Both the position numbers and the translations under genes were made by a program. Positions 1-7,029 of a stretch of 10,390 nt of DNA are shown here, piece after piece. The first letter of the stretch is position 1. Each line of letters starts with the position of its first letter. The notes below the pieces were generated by a model, which was given only the letters and a program-made list of their open reading frames with translations, made no database searches and was not told where the DNA came from. Where the stretch lies: assembly GCA_004151065.3 (NCBI GenBank), contig NWUY0303881139.1:1-10390 (forward strand), given 5' to 3'. Source of the DNA: Larix sibirica (taxonomy: Eukaryota; Streptophyta; Pinopsida; Pinales; Pinaceae).

Positions 1-1577
1 AAACATTTATTAGATGAAGAAAAGGAGTGGTGCGTGAAAAGTAGTTCCACCTAGGTGGAGGCGGATGATTAGAACACAAAGTATTTCCATAAATTTAGGA
101 TTCACCATAAGAATAAAAATACCATTTGGGAAATTAAGGATGAAGAGGGATGAAAGGTGAGTAAATTCACTAATTTGGCTAGTTTGGGGGTTCAGTTGTT
201 TGGGAGCGTATTTAAGGAAATTGATCAGGATAACCTCGAGGAGGTTATCATATTTGTTTCACTCTTTTCAAGACTAATTGACGAGGAAGAAAAAAAATTA
301 ATTTACCAATTGATTTCCAAGGAGGAGCTCATGCCAGTAATGTGCACATTTAAAAAGGATTGAAGTCTAGGTATTGATGATTGGACTAGAGAGTTCTTCA
401 TCATGTTTTATGATCATATAGGGGATGACTTGCTGCATGCCATAGAATAGATCTTGCAATTAGGTAAGGATCTAGGTAATATTAAGTCTACTTTAATCAT
501 TGTAAATATGAATTCCGATGTCCCAGAGTCCTTTGATGGGTATCGACTTATTTATTTATGCAATTGTCTTTATAAAATTATTTCAAAGGTTATTGCTATA
601 AAATTGACTCCTATACTACCACCGTCTATTTCTTCAGAGCAGTTTGGATTCTTAGAAGGTCGCCTCATTCATGAGTGATTTGCTCAGCACAAGAAGGTAT
701 GCATTTTATCAAACTAAACAAAATCCCAACATTCGTGCTTAAGCTTGACTTATTGAATGTGTATGATAGGGTGTAATAGTTGTATCTACACTTATTACTT
801 TTTCATATTGGTCTCTCATACCCACTAGTTAAGTGGATAATTGGATGTGGTACAATCACCTCTTTTCTCTCATGATCAATGGATCAACTTCATATTTCTT
901 TAAGGCTTTACGAGGTCTGCGACAGGGCTTTCTACTCCCCCTATTTATTCTTGTTAATGGCCAAGGTGCTATGTCATGATTTATTGGTGGCCTACATAGT
1001 TTGTTAAATTAAAAGGATCATGGTTAGTCAAAACATGAATTTCATTCACCTAGTCTTTGTTGATGGTGTTCTCCTTTTTATTCTTGGAACTAAACTCGAG
1101 TGTCAGCAAATAAAGGACATTACATTTTTACATAGTCAAGCCTTGGGAATGGTCATTAAGGATAAAAAAGCAGCCATATACACTAATGGTATGAAGGAAC
1201 CTTTGGTTAGTCACTTTTGTAGAAATTTATCTTTTCATCTCAAAGATATGGAAGAGGGCATGAAATATCTAGGTTTTGTTCGTAAACCAAATAATTATTG
1301 TAAAGAGGATTGGATGTGGTTGGTTGGGAGAATCAAATAGAGAATTAATTTTTGGTGTAATCGATGGTTGTCCCATGGTGGAAGGCTTGTCTTGGTCAAA
1401 GTAGTTCTTGAGGCCATTCCAATGTATTGGCTCACTTTGGTGCACATTCCAAAAGGTATTTTAGAGAAGATATGGAACTTGTGTTTCAATTTCCTATGGA
1501 CTTGTGATAGTGAATACAAAGGGTTGCATTTTACTAAATGGAATAAGATCACAACTACTAAGGCAATGGGAGTTTGA
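1..1577 (+). pseudogene. LINE copy A reverse transcriptase domain, broken
   Basis: Frame 1 (1-700) covers the linker (NTKYFHKF, NTIWEIKDEEG) and the first RT blocks (ESFDGYRLIYLCNCLYKIIS, then EQFGFLEGR). Frame 3 from 702 gives KLDLLNVYDRV, the block carrying the first catalytic Asp. Frame 2 from 869 gives RGLRQGFLLPLF. Frame 3 from 1020 gives the catalytic box as FVDG where the family has (F/Y)xDD, so the second Asp is lost. The thumb-like part follows: KYLGFVRKPN, RINFWCNRWLSHGGRLVLVK and HIPKGILEKIWNLCFNFLW. Stops include 52-54, 151-153, 361-363, 1338-1340 and 1575-1577. The function in live relatives is target-primed reverse transcription of the element's RNA in the nucleus. This copy is certainly inactive. 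Confidence 0.92.
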
Positions 1578-2044
1578 AGGATTAAGTATGTTCACTCTTT
1601 TGTAAGGGCCCTAGCTAGAAAGTCATTGTGGAACATAATCTCTAATGAAATCTTATGGAGTAGACTGATTAAAGGAAAATATATTTCCCTCGCTTATGTG
1701 ATAGACTGGACAAGAGATTATAGCAAGAGTCTTAAACAAGCATCCAACCAACGAAAAGCATTAGCTAATGAATTTCCCTTTCTAGGATGATTCTTGGCAT
1801 GGAGGATGGGGAATGGTACTTAGGTGTGTATTAGTGCCAAAAGAATTATGGGATGTGAGAGAAATATTTTTCTCCCACAAGACCTAATTATCCACTTATA
1901 ATTCCAAGGTAAGTTTTTGTTGAACTTGGTGGCAGACTTGGCAACGACCACATTATGGAGGCAAGAATGGTTGAAAGTTCCGGATCTTGGGCTTGGAGAA
2001 GGTCATCAGTATGTATGGGAGACCATTGTTTTTAGTTTGCCAAA
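1578..2044 (+). pseudogene. LINE copy A post-RT connector region
   Basis: Still readable in frame 3 directly after the stop at 1575: VRALARKSLWNII, then LIKGKYIS, then WRMGNGT, followed near 1990 by LGLGEGHQYVWE. These match the order of the post-RT connector of plant LINE ORF2, where the family has blocks such as AKSLWR, KYL and WRIGNG. In-frame stops occur after FLG (about 1788), after GNGT (about 1818) and after LIIHL (about 1898). No enzymatic motif is expected here; its value is to show that the RT and the zinc-binding region belong to one insertion. Confidence 0.75.
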
Positions 2045-2567
2045 GCTCATATCCATATTCATCCACGACTTGATGAATTAGTTTGGATATACAACAAAGT
2101 TGGGGTCTTATATTCAGTTAAATTCGAATATCAATCAATATGTGATGATGATAATAAGGGCATCAAGTCATGGTGGAAGAAACTATAGCGGATAAAGGCA
2201 CCACCAAAGAGCATTTTTTTATGTGGATGGTATAAATTATAAGGTTTTAATGTGGGATTTTATGCAGAGACGTAATACTTGTGGTACAAGGATTTGCTTG
2301 TTATGAAAATGAGAGGTTGATAACACCTCATTTATTTATCTAGTGCAACTTTTCTCAACAGGTCTGGGCGAAGGTTGAGTGGTTAATTGGAAAGGAAAAT
2401 CTTTGGAGGAAAGACTCAATTTCAAACAATTTTGGGAATGGTTTGTGAAAAAAGGATCGAAATGTTTGAGGATGTTTCCTCTTATTTTCATATGGAGTGT
2501 TTGGTTGGTGTGTAATTATCTCTTTTTTGTTGAAATACAAGTGCCTACTTTTCAAGTTGCAACTTAG
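2045..2567 (+). pseudogene. LINE copy A zinc-binding (zf-RVT-like) region, broken
   Basis: Frame 2 from 2045 gives LDELVWIYNKVGVLYSVK and later SWWKKL, then RIKAPPKS, matching the LIW, GxYS and WWxxLWKLKxPPK landmarks before the zinc-binding module. Frame 3 (2241-2320) gives MWDFMQRRNTCG and then ICLL, with the second Cys of the expected CxxC replaced by TGA at 2301-2303. Frame 1 from 2323 gives HLFI, a stop, then CNFSQQVW, the H/C half of the module. From 2379, frame 3 gives SLEERLNFKQFWEWF and PLIFIWSVWLVCN, the Trp-rich helix region before RNase H. Three frame changes within 350 bp show heavy indel decay. Confidence 0.82.
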
Positions 2568-2647
2568 ATTATGGCGGCCTTGCAGCTCTATAAGTCTAAT
2601 CTCAAGCTTGGGTCGGAGCGCACAATCATCCACCCCTCATTGATCGA

Positions 2648-3046
2648 GATATTGCATGGGTTTATTGTGATGGTGCATGTCAAGGTTGTGAAACGATCAT
2701 TGGCATCATCTTTTTTCTCCACCTATTAGAATTCCACTTCTTATCTTTCAAGGCTAGGTTGGGGGAAAGCACCAACAGCCTTGGTGAATTCATTATTGTT
2801 TTATGATTTAAAAATTTCCTTGGATAGGAGTATCAACCAACTATAGATTTTTTGGGACTCATTCTTGTTATCAAGTGGATTTTAGATTATATGCAGGTGA
2901 ATGATTTATATCTCTTTCCTTTAGCTCGATAGCTAAAGGATATTGCAGCACAATTTTCTTGAATTTATTTCCATCATATTTATTGAGAGTTGAATGAAAA
3001 GGTTAAATTATTGTTGGAGCAAATTCATAATACTAAAAGTAAATAA
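2648..3046 (+). pseudogene. LINE copy A RNase H domain, broken
   Basis: Frame 2 reads WVYCDGACQGCE, then FHFLSFKARLGESTNSLGEF, then a long tail with YFHHIY, a stop and ELNEKVK. This is the plant LINE RNase H signature: family FDGAxQG, FxxGLGxxTNNxAEL, a GDS block, and HIYRExNxxAD. The first catalytic Asp is kept (CDGA) and the Glu block survives as GEF. The GDS block reads FLGLIL, so its Asp is gone. The last block has lost its Arg to a stop (TGA near 2987) and its Asp. Other stops lie near 2803, 2824, 2929 and 2959. In live elements the enzyme degrades the RNA strand of the RNA:DNA hybrid; this copy cannot. Confidence 0.85.
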
Positions 3047-3330
3047 TATTAGTCTAAGGAGGATGGTGGGCACACAATAGTCTCCCATTCAAGGTCGCTT
3101 GAGGATTTATAATATGGGCTTATTGCTGGCCTAGTTTCTGTTGTAATTAACCAAATTGATCCTAGAAACACTTTTTATAATCCTTATTGATATTTTGTAT
3201 GGGTCTGGGTGGTGGTTCTATGGTGATGATATAATAGACTCTTGGACTAATCAATTCTAACATTTTGGTTTTGAATCTGTGCCAAGGGCACCTAAGGATT
3301 GTAATTTTATTTCATCTCAAATAAAAAGTA
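3047..3330 (+). other. Probable 3' non-coding tail of LINE copy A
   Basis: After the RNase H stop there is about 280 bp without a coding signal, T/G-rich and distinct from the very AT-rich spacer that follows. It ends at an AATAAAA-like stretch (about 3319-3325). I infer that it is the LINE 3' untranslated region. No poly(A) tract or matching target-site duplication could be confirmed, so the exact end is open. Confidence 0.5.
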
Positions 3331-3386
3331 TGTGTTTTTTTCTTGGAAAAATAAAATAAAAAAGAGACTAAAAAATATGCTTTCAA

Positions 3387-3427
3387 CTAAAGTGACTGAG
3401 ACAATAATTGATGTTAATACTAACCTT
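3387..3427 (+). repeat. Dispersed AT-rich module, copy 1 of 3
   Basis: Begins CTAAAGTGA and continues as GATGTTAATACTAACCTT. Diverged relatives occur at 3841-3902 and 4025-4082. This copy lies on the other side of SINE copy 1 from the other two, so the SINE appears to sit inside a pre-existing repetitive stretch. Confidence 0.55.
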
Positions 3428-3464
3428 ACATATATTGATAGCATCTTACATATATTGATAGCAT
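3425..3464. repeat. Perfect 20-bp tandem duplication
   Basis: The 20-mer CTTACATATATTGATAGCAT occurs twice back to back (3425-3444 and 3445-3464). Its right edge abuts the T-run that is the complement of the poly(A) end of the minus-strand SINE copy 1. A target-site duplication would be split across the SINE, so this is not an ordinary one. Confidence 0.9.
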
Positions 3465-3620
3465 TTTTCGATGAAATGCACATCATGGGAAACCCTTTGG
3501 GAACTTGACCCCATTTCAAGGGTTGTGCCAGGGGTAAATAGTTTAGTTACATTTTTTACAACCTAACCCAATGGGTACATCAAGTGGGATCCACAATATT
3601 TGTAAAGGCTGGTATCCCGA

Positions 3621-3676
3621 GAACTTGAACCCTTGACCTCCTACTTGCATTTCATGGCACTTAACCACTCGACCTA
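3621..3676 (-). promoter_or_regulatory. Pol III A and B boxes, inner head of SINE copy 1
   Basis: On the minus strand the A box reads TAGGTCGAGTGG (complement of 3665-3676) and the B box GGTTCAAGTTC (complement of 3621-3631). They are near matches to TRGCNNARYNGG and GGTTCGANTCC, at a spacing typical of tRNA genes and plant SINEs. Confidence 0.7.
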
Positions 3677-3717
3677 ACCCATGGGGTCCACAATATTTGT
3701 AGAGGCAGGTAGCCTGA

Positions 3718-3773
3718 GAACTTGAACCCTTGACCTCCTACTTGCATTTCATGGCACTTAACCACTCGACCTA
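3718..3773 (-). promoter_or_regulatory. Pol III A and B boxes, outer head of SINE copy 1
   Basis: The second, 5'-most head carries the same boxes: A box complement of 3762-3773 and B box complement of 3718-3728, identical in sequence to the inner pair. The copy therefore has two potential internal promoters in series. Confidence 0.7.
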
Positions 3774-3840
3774 ACCCATGGGGTTAAAAAAAAAAATTCT
3801 TATATCAAATATAAATAGAGATAATAAAAAAGGCCTTCAA

Positions 3841-3902
3841 CTAAAGTGATATTTATGTGCGATAATAGTTGTTAATATTAATCTTGCAAATAATGATAAC
3901 AT
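3841..3902 (+). repeat. Dispersed AT-rich module, copy 2 of 3
   Basis: Starts CTAAAGTGA and contains ATAATAGTTGTTAATATTA, then ends ATGATAACAT. Copy 3 at 4025-4082 matches it closely, and the two bracket most of the 44-bp tandem array. Confidence 0.65.
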
Positions 3903-4022
3903 ATTGCATAATAAATCATGAAAAAAAACGTAAATAGTAATAACATATTGCATATTAAATCATGAAAACCATTTTAAATAATAATAAAATATTCTATATC
4001 AAATCATGAAAATGTTTATAAA
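3891..4022 (+). repeat. 44-bp tandem array, three units
   Basis: Units 3891-3934, 3935-3978 and 3979-4022 each contain a core like AACATATTGCATATTAAATC followed by ATGAAAA. The anchor AAATCATG recurs at 3913, 3957 and 4001, giving an exact 44-bp period. The third unit is the most diverged. No coding content. Confidence 0.82.
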
Positions 4023-4024
4023 TG

Positions 4025-4082
4025 CTAAAGTGACCTTGACTATAATAGTTGTTAATATTATTCTTTCAAAAAGTGACAACAT
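4025..4082 (+). repeat. Dispersed AT-rich module, copy 3 of 3
   Basis: Starts CTAAAGTGA, contains ATAATAGTTGTTAATATTA and ends AGTGACAACAT, parallel to 3841-3902. Together with the 44-bp units it suggests repeated slippage or unequal exchange in this spacer. Confidence 0.65.
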
Positions 4083-4205
4083 GTAGATCTTAAAATTACA
4101 AATGATTCACAATACATTAAAGAGCTTGAATTTATAAAACAATTTAATTATTTTTCAAGATGATGGCTGTAAACGGTTGTGAATTTGTAGGCATGCTCTC
4201 CATAA

Positions 4206-4905
4206 AAAGGTATATCTAGATTAGCATATGCTTCTGTATATAAGGCTCATGAAGCAGGGTTAAAATCTTGGAAGTCTACAAGTGATTTAGAGATAGAGGA
4301 AGATTCAGTTGAAGAATGGACACAATACATAAATTTATTAAAACACAATTATATCACTTTAAAAGGACAAGATGACGAGTTAATATGGTTACAAACTAAT
4401 CCACAGGGGCGTTTACAACCAAGCTTGGATATGAAGCTAAAATTAGTGAATATATTGGTGAGGAATGTCTGTGGTGGTGGAAATACGTGTGGAAGTCATA
4501 TAGTCCATTAAAAACCAGAATCTTCCTTTAGATTGTGTTGGCAAACAAGATTTTAGTGTGGGAAAACATAAGAGATGTTGGATTGGTCCTAGATGGTGCA
4601 TCTTGTGTAAGAATGCAAGTGAGTATGTGGAGCATTTATTCATCCATTGTAATTTCTCTAATACTATTTGGAAGGAGATGATTAGTAGTTTTAATCTACA
4701 AAATCATTGGGATATATTATCTTTGTTGGACTATATGGAATCTTGGATATCATATAAGTTTGTTTCTTCACATAAAGCTTTTCCATGTTTTGTTTTATGG
4801 GGTATATGGTTAACCAGAAACAAATTGATATTTGAGTATAAGGAGGCACATTCAGGGAGGACTACACATCAAATCAGAGTATCTTATGGTGAAGGAAGAA
4901 AGTAA
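4206..4905 (+). pseudogene. LINE copy B zinc-binding (zf-RVT) region
   Basis: Frame 3 from about 4206 reads AYASVYKAHEAGLKSWKS and DELIWLQTNPQG without a stop. Frame 2 from about 4442 reads LWWWKYVWKSYSPLKTRIFL, then TAG at 4529 (family Trp), then ANKILVWENI. Frame 1 from 4558 reads RCWIGPRWCILCKNASEYVE, then HLFIHCNFSNTIWKEM, an intact zinc-binding core with CxxC and HxxxHC-type spacing, followed by FPCFVLWGIWLTRNKLIFEY. Only two frame changes are needed. The module is found between RT and RNase H in plant LINEs and is thought to bind nucleic acid. The core itself looks undamaged; the surrounding frame is broken. Confidence 0.88.
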
Positions 4906-4950
4906 TCTATAATTAAAGTCTTGAGAATACTGCATGAGTCGAGAATTGAT

Positions 4951-5415
4951 TTTACAATGCCCTGAGGTTCTTTTTATGGAGCCTGCCAAGGCACTCTGGA
5001 GCTTGTGGTGCTAGGGCCATCCTATATCTGGACAAAGGTCCTCATTTTTCTTTAAAGTGTGGGATTGGTTTGGGTATGAATAATAGAGTAGAACTATATT
5101 TTCTTTGGATCTTGCTTAAGGTTGTTTTGACAGGAGATAAGAAAGCTTTGTGTCTTAGGTGATTCTAAACTAGTACTAAATTAGGAAAATGGTAAAATCC
5201 AGATCACAAATATGGAGTTGGGATCTATTTTGGTTAGGTTTCCAGATAAAAAAGCATTCTTTGAGAAGGTGACCTTTTCTCATATTTATAGGGACTTCAA
5301 CCATAAATATGATCAGTTATCGAAGGATGCTCTTACTATGGAGGAGGTTCAACTGAGGATTCAAGAGACAAAAGACCATGCTCCATTAGAAGCTAAAATT
5401 TTGTCTATTTTCTAA
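4951..5415 (+). pseudogene. LINE copy B RNase H domain
   Basis: Frame 1 reads P, stop (TGA 4963-4965), GSFYGACQG, where the family has PWGFFDGAxQG; the first catalytic Asp has become Tyr. Frame 3 from 5001 gives ACGARAILYL, then CGIGLGMNNRVELYFLW, keeping the Glu block (VEL). Frame 1 from 5152 gives VLGDSKLVLN, keeping the second catalytic Asp, then TAG at 5182 (family Trp), then ENGKIQITNMELGSIL. The tail is intact through FSHIYRDFNHKYDQLSKDAL and stops at 5413. Here the last catalytic Asp is retained (YDQLSK for family ADxLSK). One lost Asp, two stops and a frame change inactivate it. Confidence 0.88.
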
Positions 5416-6022
5416 CTTAAGTCATTATAGTATGGTTACTTGTTTTATCGGTAATTTTTGGGATATCTGAAATTTTTTTGTTTTTTTGTTTTTTTTTTCT
5501 ATAAAGGATGTTATGTAAGGTAGTCGTTGAATAAGGCTAAAATCAAGATTATATATGTTTTAATGTATAAGTTTGATAGGTGATATAGCCAGCTTGAAGA
5601 TAGTATGATCACTGAACTATGTTGAAAGGTAAACTAATGTGTATTTTGATTTCAATTCAAAATATCAAATATAAGTATTTTTTCTTGGAAAAAAATGGTT
5701 GTTAATTTTCATATCCAACATCGTAAAATGAAAAAAAAATGATTTGGGTATTATATAGACTTTTTGATATTATTTAAACTTAGTGATAACTAATGATGCA
5801 TAAATATACTCACTAAAGATGTTTGTGAAATTACCACTAAATATACATGTATTCTCTACCATGACTTGGGTCGATCATTTCTCTAAATAATTGCCATCAC
5901 ATAATAGTTAAAACTAACTAAAAATATGATAATTAAAAATACATACATATTTGTCCAATTATGGAAAGCCATAATAAAGTGACACATCCATAGCATAAAT
6001 GTTGAAATAAAACTTGTAAATA
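5416..6022. other. AT-rich spacer, no feature recognised
   Basis: Between LINE copy B and the CACTA fragment the sequence is AT-rich with homopolymer runs, notably an almost pure T stretch at 5473-5499. The motif TTTTTTCTTGGAAAAA near 5677 resembles one near 3336, but this is low-complexity sequence. I see no coding signal, and no terminal repeat that clearly bounds either neighbour. Confidence 0.6.
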
Positions 6023-6513
6023 TCACTCTTTTTTTCCATCACCCTTATTATCTCCCTTGCTTGGCATCATACCATTGTTAGCCTCTAAAAGATGTTTTGA
6101 TCTTGGATCATGTCTTAGTATGAACCACCAATATGTATCCAACGTATCTATGTAAAAAAATAGTTTGTTGCAATGTTTTGGAGAAACATAAGGCTTGCTC
6201 TTTTCATCCCACAATTTTTTAGGGTTGATACATATTATCCCACTATCAAATATTCCTTTACATTATTCAGGTCAAAGATATTCCCACACTTGCACCTAAA
6301 AATAACATATTGGAAAGATGAGAAATCCACTTTCATGATCACTTGTACAATCTAACCTAACTTCCCCTCTATTAGGCTCGGATGATGGTGTCTAACATGA
6401 TTAGATAAGTAAAAAATTACCTCCACTCCACATTCAAGTGTAACACATCCATCCTCAATATCCTCAGTGTGAAAATGATTTCCATGTTCCCACATAGATG
6501 GGAACAAATGCAC
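6023..6513 (-). pseudogene. CACTA transposase C-terminal DUF4216-like exon, broken
   Basis: Reads VHLFPSMWEHGNHFHTEDIE, then DGCVTLECGVEVIFYLSNH, LIEGKLG, a stop, VIMKVDFSSFQYVIFRCKCG, then NIFDLNNVKEY. After one frameshift near 6240 it continues DSGIICINPKKLWDE, YVSPKHCNKLFFYIDTLDTY, WWFILRHDPRSKH, and a polar Asp/Lys/Gly-rich tail ending at the stop 6023-6025. The block order (hydrophobic strand with YVxFKCxW, a short linker, then a xxxxQVFYxxDxxDxxWxxVxxxxPR-like block) is that of the DUF4216 domain of CACTA transposases, here a variant with WWFxLRHDPRSKH. The role of DUF4216 is not known to me. The reading is nearly intact for about 155 codons. Confidence 0.78.
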
Positions 6514-6638
6514 CTATAAAAATGTGAACAAAGGACAACGTTATATGTCTAATAACCCAAGCATTAATAAAAGCATAGTACATGTTACAATTCAAATGTG
6601 CATTATAAAGTGAACAATTTACATAGAGAAATTATTAC
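6514..6638 (-). other. Probable second intron in the CACTA remnant
   Basis: The minus strand has a good acceptor, TTTTTATAG (AG at 6515-6514), directly before an open exon starting VHLFPSMWEHGNH. The donor is less certain: GTAATAAT at 6638-6631 is the best choice seen, giving about 125 bp of AT-rich intron. Confidence 0.45.
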
Positions 6639-6921
6639 AAATCTATTGCACCTTATCACTATGTTTAGTGTAACCTCTTCGCCATGTAGATAATGATTGC
6701 ACATGCCATATTTTTTTTTATTTGGTAATATGCCCAACTGTTGGGACAAATCATTGACATATTTTCTTTTAAACGATCAATATAAGGCATGCTTCTAGCA
6801 CTCAAGCATTTGAATTATTTAATACCATTGTCCCATTTATTTCTTTTCTCTTCATATAATGTGGCCCATGGTTGCATTTCCTCCATGTTATAACAAACAA
6901 ATTTATTGATGGCATCAAATT
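6639..6921 (-). pseudogene. CACTA transposase linking exon, broken
   Basis: The minus strand reads FDAINKFVCYNMEEMQPWAT, then LYEEKRNKWDNGIK, a stop, FKCLSARSMPYIDRLKENMS, then CPNSWAYYQIKKKYG and HYLHGEEV in a single frame. The NMEEMQPW block resembles the (F/N)CxEVxPW-type motif that follows DUF4218 in CACTA transposases. The rest I place here by position between the two recognised domains rather than by motif. Only one stop occurs in about 90 codons, better than the flanking exons. A possible donor GTAATAAT lies at 6638. Confidence 0.6.
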
Positions 6922-7029
6922 CTAAATTATTTGATGTATTAAAAAATGAATACGATGAGATCAATATATATTTCAAGTTCAATGTGAACAATTACTATAT
7001 AGAAATTTGGCAAGATATAGGTGACTTAC
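6922..7029 (-). other. Intron in the CACTA transposase remnant
   Basis: The minus strand has GA|GTAAGT at the donor (GT at 7029-7028) and AATTTAG| at the acceptor (AG at 6923-6922). The 108-bp interval is AT-rich. Joining the exons keeps one frame: ...KKDDKE before and FDAINKFVCYN after, the split codon being GA+A (Glu). Consensus splice sites plus a preserved phase make this the best-supported intron in the window. Confidence 0.72.

Larger units (their letters stand above)
1..3330 (+). mobile_element. Degenerate L1-type plant LINE, copy A (5' end outside window)
   Basis: The forward strand can be followed through the ordered landmarks of a plant non-LTR retrotransposon ORF2: the linker upstream of RT, RT blocks, the post-RT region, a zinc-binding region, an RNase H domain and a non-coding tail ending near an AATAAAA at about 3319. 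Reading needs frame changes near 700, 870, 1000, 2045, 2240, 2320, 2379 and 2648, and there are many in-frame stops, so the element cannot make protein. The endonuclease would lie upstream of the window. The 3' boundary is estimated from the change to AT-rich spacer; I see no certain poly(A) or target-site duplication. The domain order and RNase H type are those of the angiosperm LINE group with a C-terminal plant RNase H. Confidence 0.9.
3464..3783 (-). mobile_element. tRNA-derived SINE, copy 1, with duplicated head
   Basis: Read on the minus strand, a tRNA-like head is followed by a non-tRNA body and an A-run (complement of 3464-3468). The body landmarks CACTTGATGTACCC, GGGTTAGGTT and TTTCCCATGATGTGCATT are matched in SINE copy 2 by CACTTGACGTCCCC, GGGTTAGGTT and TTTCCCGTGATGTGTATT, so both are one family. 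The head occurs twice in tandem. Removing one 97-bp unit leaves about 223 bp, close to the 229 bp of copy 2. No clear target-site duplication is visible. SINEs encode no protein: RNA polymerase III transcribes them from the internal A and B boxes, and a LINE supplies the reverse transcriptase. Confidence 0.82.
3590..3783 (-). repeat. Tandem duplication of the SINE tRNA-like head (2 x 97 bp)
   Basis: The units are 3590-3686 and 3687-3783. I count 4 mismatches in 97 positions, all in one patch of about 14 bp (about 3605-3618 against 3702-3715). The rest, including both promoter boxes, is identical. A recent unequal exchange or a template switch during reverse transcription would explain it. Confidence 0.9.
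4206..5415 (+). mobile_element. 5'-truncated L1-type LINE, copy B
   Basis: A second LINE insertion of the same broad family in the same orientation as copy A. It keeps only the C-terminal third of ORF2: pre-zinc region, zinc-binding module, Trp-rich linker and RNase H. It repeats domains already present in copy A at 2045-3046 and differs from them throughout, so it is a separate insertion and not a displaced piece of copy A. 5' truncation is the usual product of incomplete target-primed reverse transcription. Its reading frames are better preserved than those of copy A (115 and 68 codons without a stop), which suggests a younger age or weaker decay. No 3' tail or target-site duplication could be fixed. 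Confidence 0.85.

Noticed and set aside
157-678. Two short independent genes at 157-363 and 454-678
   Set aside because: They are consecutive pieces of one LINE reverse transcriptase in the same frame, separated by stop codons.
1295-1552. 85-codon minus-strand open frame
   Set aside because: It lies antisense to clearly recognisable LINE reverse-transcriptase sequence and has no family features of its own.
2355-2633. 92-codon minus-strand open frame
   Set aside because: Antisense shadow of the LINE copy A zinc-binding to RNase H linker.
3891-4022. CRISPR-like array from the 44-bp periodic repeats
   Set aside because: The units are directly tandem, with no unique spacers, and diverge along their whole length; this is a minisatellite in eukaryotic DNA.
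5811-5840. CACTA at 5811 (and ACCACTAAAT at about 5834) as a terminal end of the CACTA element
   Set aside because: The bases after CACTA do not match usual termini such as CACTACAAGAAA, and no matching TAGTG end was found beyond 7509; five-base matches are common by chance.
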